From NCBI RefSeq assembly GCF_026420845.1, contig NZ_JAOWCB010000007.1, forward strand, positions 1 through 64,000: a stretch of 64,000 nucleotides of DNA, given 5' to 3'. A program made the position numbers and the translations under genes. Below the pieces are notes generated by a model, which worked only from the letters and a program-made list of their open reading frames with translations, did not search any database and was not told where the DNA came from. Below are positions 60,459 to 64,000 of this stretch, one piece after another. The stretch's first letter is position 1; each line of letters starts with the position of its first letter. The stretch comes from Streptomyces sp. PR69 (GTDB taxonomy: Bacteria > Actinomycetota > Actinomycetes > Streptomycetales > Streptomycetaceae).

Positions 60459-62132
60459 CTACGCCTCCTCCTCAATGGTCCCGCCGGCCCCGATGTACCA
60501 GGTGCGGTGCGCCTGGCCCGGGTACGGGGGGACGAACCGGCGCAGCTGGTCCTCCAGGACGCCGGGCGGCACGGGGTGCTCGCGCGCCGCGTTGCGCCGG
60601 GCCAGTTCGTCCTCGCCGACCAGGACGACCGCGTGGGTGACCAGGGCGCCGCGGCGGCGGGCGACGCCGTGCACCAGGGACCGCTGGTGCGGGTTGAGCG
60701 AGGTGGCGTCCCACACCACGGTGCCGCCGCTGCCGTGCGCCAGGGCCGTGTCGAGCCGGCCGAGGCCCTCGCGCAGGACCGCGCCGTTGTCGCTCTGGTC
60801 CGTCCGCGAGCCGCGTGCCTCACGCAGCTCGTCGAGGCAGACGTACGCATCGACCCCGTCCATCCGGCGCGCGAAGCCGCTCTTGCCGCTGCCCGCCGGG
60901 CCGACCAGCTGGATCAGCCGGGGGAAGTCCCCCTCCCGCCAGCGCCAGGTGGCCGCGGTCGCCTCCTCGGCGGAGTGGACACGGCCCTCGGCGTACGCCT
61001 GGCGGGCCTCCGCCAGGCAGCGGTCGGCCGCGGCGGGGTCCGGCAGATCCGCGAAGACCTGGCGCAGCCCGTGGAGCGGACCCGCCTCCTGCGCGTACAG
61101 CGCCGACCACTCGACCTGCTCCCGCGCCTCGTCGCAGCCCGCGACCGCGGCGGCCACCGCGTGCAGGGCGTCGAGGTCCACGGCCCAGGACATCCGTACG
61201 AGCCCTGCCCTGCGCTCCTCGTCCGGGTAGGGCCGGTGCAGGGCGGAGTGCAGTCCGACCAGGTCCGCGACGCGCCGCGCCAGCGGGAGGCCCAACGCTC
61301 CCGCGAGCCGGCCGGCCAGCGTGCCGCGCCTGCTCCGGTGCAGCAGCGCGGCCAGCACGCCCGCGAGCCGGGTGTCCCCCGTGCTGTCGAGACGTCCCGC
61401 GACCTCGTACGCCGCCTCCGCGTCGACCTCGTCCACCCCGATGGCGGCGGACAACCCGGCCGCATCGGGCGCGGCCCCCGACCGCACGGCCCACAGCGCC
61501 GCCTTCGGCCCCAGCCCGTTTGGCACGACCTGCGCGTGCATCCAGTGCGTATCGGTCTGCACATGCCCGGGCCTCACCCATTTGGCCACCCGCCGCGGAA
61601 AATCCTCCGCGGCGAAGCCCTCGACCGTCCGTACGACGTAACCCTCCTGCCGCCCGGTGTCGACGGTCATCCGCCGCAGCGCCCGCTCGGCCCGTGCGTC
61701 GAAGATCCCCCGCCACAGAACGGGGACTGCGGGCACCCCGAGCCCCCGCAGGAAGTCCACGGTCCGGTCCCAGTCCAGACACCGGCCGTCGGCGTCCCAC
61801 ACCGAGAAGCCGTAGAAGTAGCCGTCCAGCTCCTCGTACGCGAGCGAGTGACGGGCGTACATGTTCTCCCCGCAGACCCGCCACCCGGCTGGAACGCCGT
61901 GCCCGATCCGGCCCTGCAATGCCTTCACCCAGGCCCGCGACGGATGGTGCGCGGAGTCCACCGAACGGGCGTGCAGCCCGTCCGCGTACAGCGTGGTGTT
62001 CTCCCCGTCGAGCTTCTCGGTGACCACGACCTCCCGGCCTTCGAAACCGCTGAGATCCACCGCCCGTACGTCGTCCGAAGCCGCCCCCGGCGACCACGGC
62101 AGATGCGGAGTACGCGGATACGACGTCCGCAT
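60459..62132 (-). CDS. RNA ligase fused to P-loop polynucleotide kinase
   Basis: 557 residues. The N-terminal half is an RNA ligase nucleotidyltransferase: motif I EKLDGEN with Lys40 as expected AMP acceptor, RVCGENMYARHSL, YFYGFSVWD (motif III), QEGYVVR (motif IV) and VAKWV (motif V). The C-terminal about 150 residues are a P-loop kinase: GPAGSGKS at 411-418, VVWDAT near 473, and an arginine-rich lid. It would phosphorylate 5'-OH ends and seal 3'-OH/5'-P ends. ATG 62132 follows GGGGGGAG. First gene of the two-gene repair operon. Confidence 0.9.
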   Translation of the reverse strand: MRTSYPRTPHLPWSPGAASDDVRAVDLSGFEGREVVVTEKLDGENTTLYADGLHARSVDSAHHPSRAWVKALQGRIGHGVPAGWRVCGENMYARHSLAYEELDGYFYGFSVWDADGRCLDWDRTVDFLRGLGVPAVPVLWRGIFDARAERALRRMTVDTGRQEGYVVRTVEGFAAEDFPRRVAKWVRPGHVQTDTHWMHAQVVPNGLGPKAALWAVRSGAAPDAAGLSAAIGVDEVDAEAAYEVAGRLDSTGDTRLAGVLAALLHRSRRGTLAGRLAGALGLPLARRVADLVGLHSALHRPYPDEERRAGLVRMSWAVDLDALHAVAAAVAGCDEAREQVEWSALYAQEAGPLHGLRQVFADLPDPAAADRCLAEARQAYAEGRVHSAEEATAATWRWREGDFPRLIQLVGPAGSGKSGFARRMDGVDAYVCLDELREARGSRTDQSDNGAVLREGLGRLDTALAHGSGGTVVWDATSLNPHQRSLVHGVARRRGALVTHAVVLVGEDELARRNAAREHPVPPGVLEDQLRRFVPPYPGQAHRTWYIGAGGTIEEEA

Positions 62133-62251
62133 GACCGACTCCCCCCGTTGTGCGACGGCACGCCAATGTAGGGGCGAGGCGAGGGGGCCGGCCACCGAAA
62201 TAGACCGGTGCCCGGTCCGGGTGTGAACGGACCAGGCACCGACAGCGGTTG

Positions 62252-63136
62252 CTACTCCTCCTCGAAGATGCCTTCGGCGGAGGTGGCGGTGACGGCGCGG
62301 ATGAGCCAGCGGCTCAGCAGCTCGGGATCGGCACACCCCGTGATGCGCTCGCGGATCTGATCCGATGCGGTGAGACCGCGCTGCTCCAAGACGAGCAGGA
62401 CGTCTTCAGCGGCCCGCTTGACTTCGCCTTGTTCTCGGCCTTCGTCGCGGAGTTCTTCTGAGAGGGGGGACTTGTAGAAGGAGAGGTCCACGGCCACCAG
62501 GTTCCTCCAGATCTCGGCGGCTGGGCGGTCGCCCAGGCCCTGTGCGGTGAATTCGATGACGGGATTGACGATGTCTTCGGGCTCGCCCCGCAGCGCGTTG
62601 GACAGCGCCTTCAGTATCGCATCGACCGACGGATTGGCTGCGTGTGTGATTGCGGCCAGTGTGGCGAGCGCGAGGTCCTTGCGCGCCTCTGCTTCCTTGG
62701 TGATCACGGGCATGTTGTGCGGCCCTGCCACAAGGGGGCGGAGTGTGAGTGTGGCCCACTGGGCGGGGCCGATGAGTACTGGTCGCTCTGCCCACTCCGC
62801 AGTCGCACGGTCCTGGCAGACCACGAGCAGCAGGGGCGGAAGCTGATACTTCGCGTACAGGTACGTGGCGTAGTAGGCCCAGCTCGCGGGTTTCGCCAGG
62901 TCCTTCTTGCCCTGCGCCTCGATGGCGAGGAGTAATCCGCCGTCCTTCTCGGACTCGAAGTGCAGCAGCGTGTCGACGCGCCGCTCGATGGGGCGGACCT
63001 CGGTGAGATCGGTGGACAAGATGCTGACCGAGGCGAACGGCGGGAACTTGACGCCCAGCATCTCTGCCACGCGAGAGAAGAGTTTTGGGTACTCCTGGAA
63101 GATTCGGTGCATGGCTTCGTGGGGTGAGCTGACCAT
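62252..63136 (-). CDS. PD-(D/E)XK-like putative nuclease (Rpn-like)
   Basis: 294 residues, starting MVSSPHEAMHRIFQEYPKLF. RRVDTLLHFE followed by GGLLLAIEAQGKKD is a plausible D...ExQxK nuclease core, as in the Rpn/transposase-like PDDEXK families; SWAYYATYLYAKYQLPPLLL continues the fold. The helical C-terminus has SEELRDEGREQGEVKRAAED, common in this family. GAGGAG precedes ATG 63136. A large paralogous Streptomyces family of unknown role; not obviously part of the RNA-repair operon. Confidence 0.75.
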   Translation of the reverse strand: MVSSPHEAMHRIFQEYPKLFSRVAEMLGVKFPPFASVSILSTDLTEVRPIERRVDTLLHFESEKDGGLLLAIEAQGKKDLAKPASWAYYATYLYAKYQLPPLLLVVCQDRATAEWAERPVLIGPAQWATLTLRPLVAGPHNMPVITKEAEARKDLALATLAAITHAANPSVDAILKALSNALRGEPEDIVNPVIEFTAQGLGDRPAAEIWRNLVAVDLSFYKSPLSEELRDEGREQGEVKRAAEDVLLVLEQRGLTASDQIRERITGCADPELLSRWLIRAVTATSAEGIFEEE

Positions 63137-63227
63137 AGGTCTCCTCGTCGGATGAACATGCAGTGCGCAGATATGCCAGAAGCGTATGCAGGCCAAGGCG
63201 GGTAAATAGCAGCCAAGTTGGGTGTAT

Positions 63228-63677
63228 TCACCCGGTGGACTGGTGTGCGAGATCAAGCTCGGCCCACACTGTCTTGCGTGGTACCGGCCCGTCCGTCACG
63301 CCCCACCGGTCGGCGAGCGTGTCGACGATGAGCAGCCCGCGTCCCGACTCCTCATCGGGTGCGGGCGCCTGCCCCGGAGGCGTCGGCAGACGCTCGGCGC
63401 GGGTGTCGGTCGCCTCGATCCGCAGGACGCGGTCGTCGTCCGTGAGGTGGAGGGTGATCAGGAAGTCCCGCCCCGGCACCCGCCCGTGCACCGCCGCGTT
63501 CGCCGCGAGCTCGCCCACGAGCTGGGTGACGGTTTCGGCCACCTCGCGAGGCGCGTCCCAGGTGCGCAGCCACATGGCGGCGAACTCCCGCGAGAGTCGG
63601 GCTGAGTAGCGGGTGGGCGCGAGCTGGATCGTGAAATCACGTTCCGGTGCCGTGAATTGAGCGGTTCGGTGCGTCAT
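63228..63677 (-). CDS. HATPase-domain protein (RsbW-like ATP-binding regulator)
   Basis: 149 residues. LVGELAANAAVHG is the N-box (Glu/Asn), ATDTRAERLP and EESGRGLLIVDTLADRWGV are the G1/G2 boxes of a GHKL ATPase of the anti-sigma type. ATG 63677 (MTHRTAQFTAPERDF) was chosen; upstream in-frame starts at 63704 and 63740 exist. Divergent from a XRE gene, the common Streptomyces pair in development-linked regulatory loci. Confidence 0.87.
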   Translation of the reverse strand: MTHRTAQFTAPERDFTIQLAPTRYSARLSREFAAMWLRTWDAPREVAETVTQLVGELAANAAVHGRVPGRDFLITLHLTDDDRVLRIEATDTRAERLPTPPGQAPAPDEESGRGLLIVDTLADRWGVTDGPVPRKTVWAELDLAHQSTG

Positions 63678-63829
63678 TTCACTGATCCTGGCCGGGGCCG
63701 CCATCCGGCTTCCAGTGATCGGGATGTTGCGTACAGTCACTGTCCGGGCCTTGTCCAGTGGTGTCCGGACTGTCCGGGAGGGTGTGCGGACAAGGAGGTG
63801 AGCACAGGTGGCGTTACGTCGGAGGTGGC

Positions 63830-64000
63830 ATGGTGGCGACGGAAGTCAGCAGCTCGGAACAGCCCACGACTGAGGTGGACGAGCCGGGCTGGGAGGTGGA
63901 CCCGGCCGATGAGTCGGGCGCGGCGGTCGTGGCGACCGTGGGCCGCCAGCTCAAGCTGCACCGCGAGGCGGCGGGCCTGCGCGCGGCGGAGTTCGGGAGC
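63830..64000 (+). CDS. XRE-family regulator, N-terminal part (cut by window end)
   Basis: 57 residues are visible, MVATEVSSSEQPTTEVDEPG followed by VVATVGRQLKLHREAAGLRA, the first helix of a helix-turn-helix like those in the XRE/DUF5753 (WhiJ-like) group. GGAGG lies four bases before the ATG; GTG at 63833 is an alternative. A DUF397 gene would be expected next but lies outside the window. Confidence 0.75.
   Translation, partial: MVATEVSSSEQPTTEVDEPGWEVDPADESGAAVVATVGRQLKLHREAAGLRAAEFGS

Overview
This is a high-GC actinobacterial chromosome segment, almost certainly Streptomyces. Support comes from third-codon GC bias, many GTG and one TTG start, the order secE-nusG-rplKA-rplJL-rpoBC-rpsLG-fusA-tuf, tRNA-Tyr next to an integrated actinomycete conjugative element, and typical Streptomyces families (DUF2637/SpdB, a XRE regulator beside a HATPase).

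Layout. 1-8.3 kb: 3' end of a nuo operon (end of nuoG, then nuoH-N) for the proton-pumping NADH dehydrogenase, with overlapping stops and starts. 8.5-12.8 kb: small housekeeping genes (htpX, YccF, an APC permease, a GlsB/YeaQ protein, an O6-alkylguanine methyltransferase, yajQ). 13.0-28.4 kb: a complete actinomycete integrative and conjugative element (AICE) of about 15.3 kb inserted in tRNA-Tyr and bounded by a perfect 59-bp direct repeat. Its leftward operon carries transfer, replication and integration genes: a GGDEF protein, a SpdB-like protein, an FtsK/TraB-like DNA pump, small membrane proteins, a MazG-like protein, a DnaB-N/DUF3987 replication protein, excisionase and integrase. A short GntR repressor is divergent, and a XRE-TPR regulator plus creatininase-family hydrolase form the cargo. 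28.5-36.5 kb: accessory and housekeeping genes (NmrA-like protein, divergent amidohydrolase, tRNA-Thr, tRNA-Met, rpmG, two MaoC dehydratase subunits, murB, adenosine deaminase, aspartate aminotransferase). 36.7-55.3 kb: the transcription/translation cluster from tRNA-Trp to tuf, with an L10 leader and several strong hairpins. 55.4-57.5 kb: a Tat-exported PIG-L deacetylase. 57.7-62.1 kb: a two-gene RNA-repair locus, an RNA ligase-kinase followed by a four-domain MJ1316/DUF504-EEP nuclease-2H phosphoesterase-nucleotidyltransferase protein. 62.2-64 kb: a PD-(D/E)XK-like protein and a HATPase/XRE regulatory pair, the latter cut by the window end.

Most interesting: (1) the RNA-repair locus, which puts end recognition, end cleaning, phosphorylation, nucleotide addition and sealing into two polypeptides; (2) a structured leader element repeated before three transcription units of the AICE, with a loop complementary to Shine-Dalgarno sequences; (3) an iteron-like cluster inside a small overlapping gene, a candidate replication origin; (4) twin palindromes at the 3' end of the tra gene, a candidate transfer locus; (5) a GGDEF protein without the usual inhibitory site on a mobile element.
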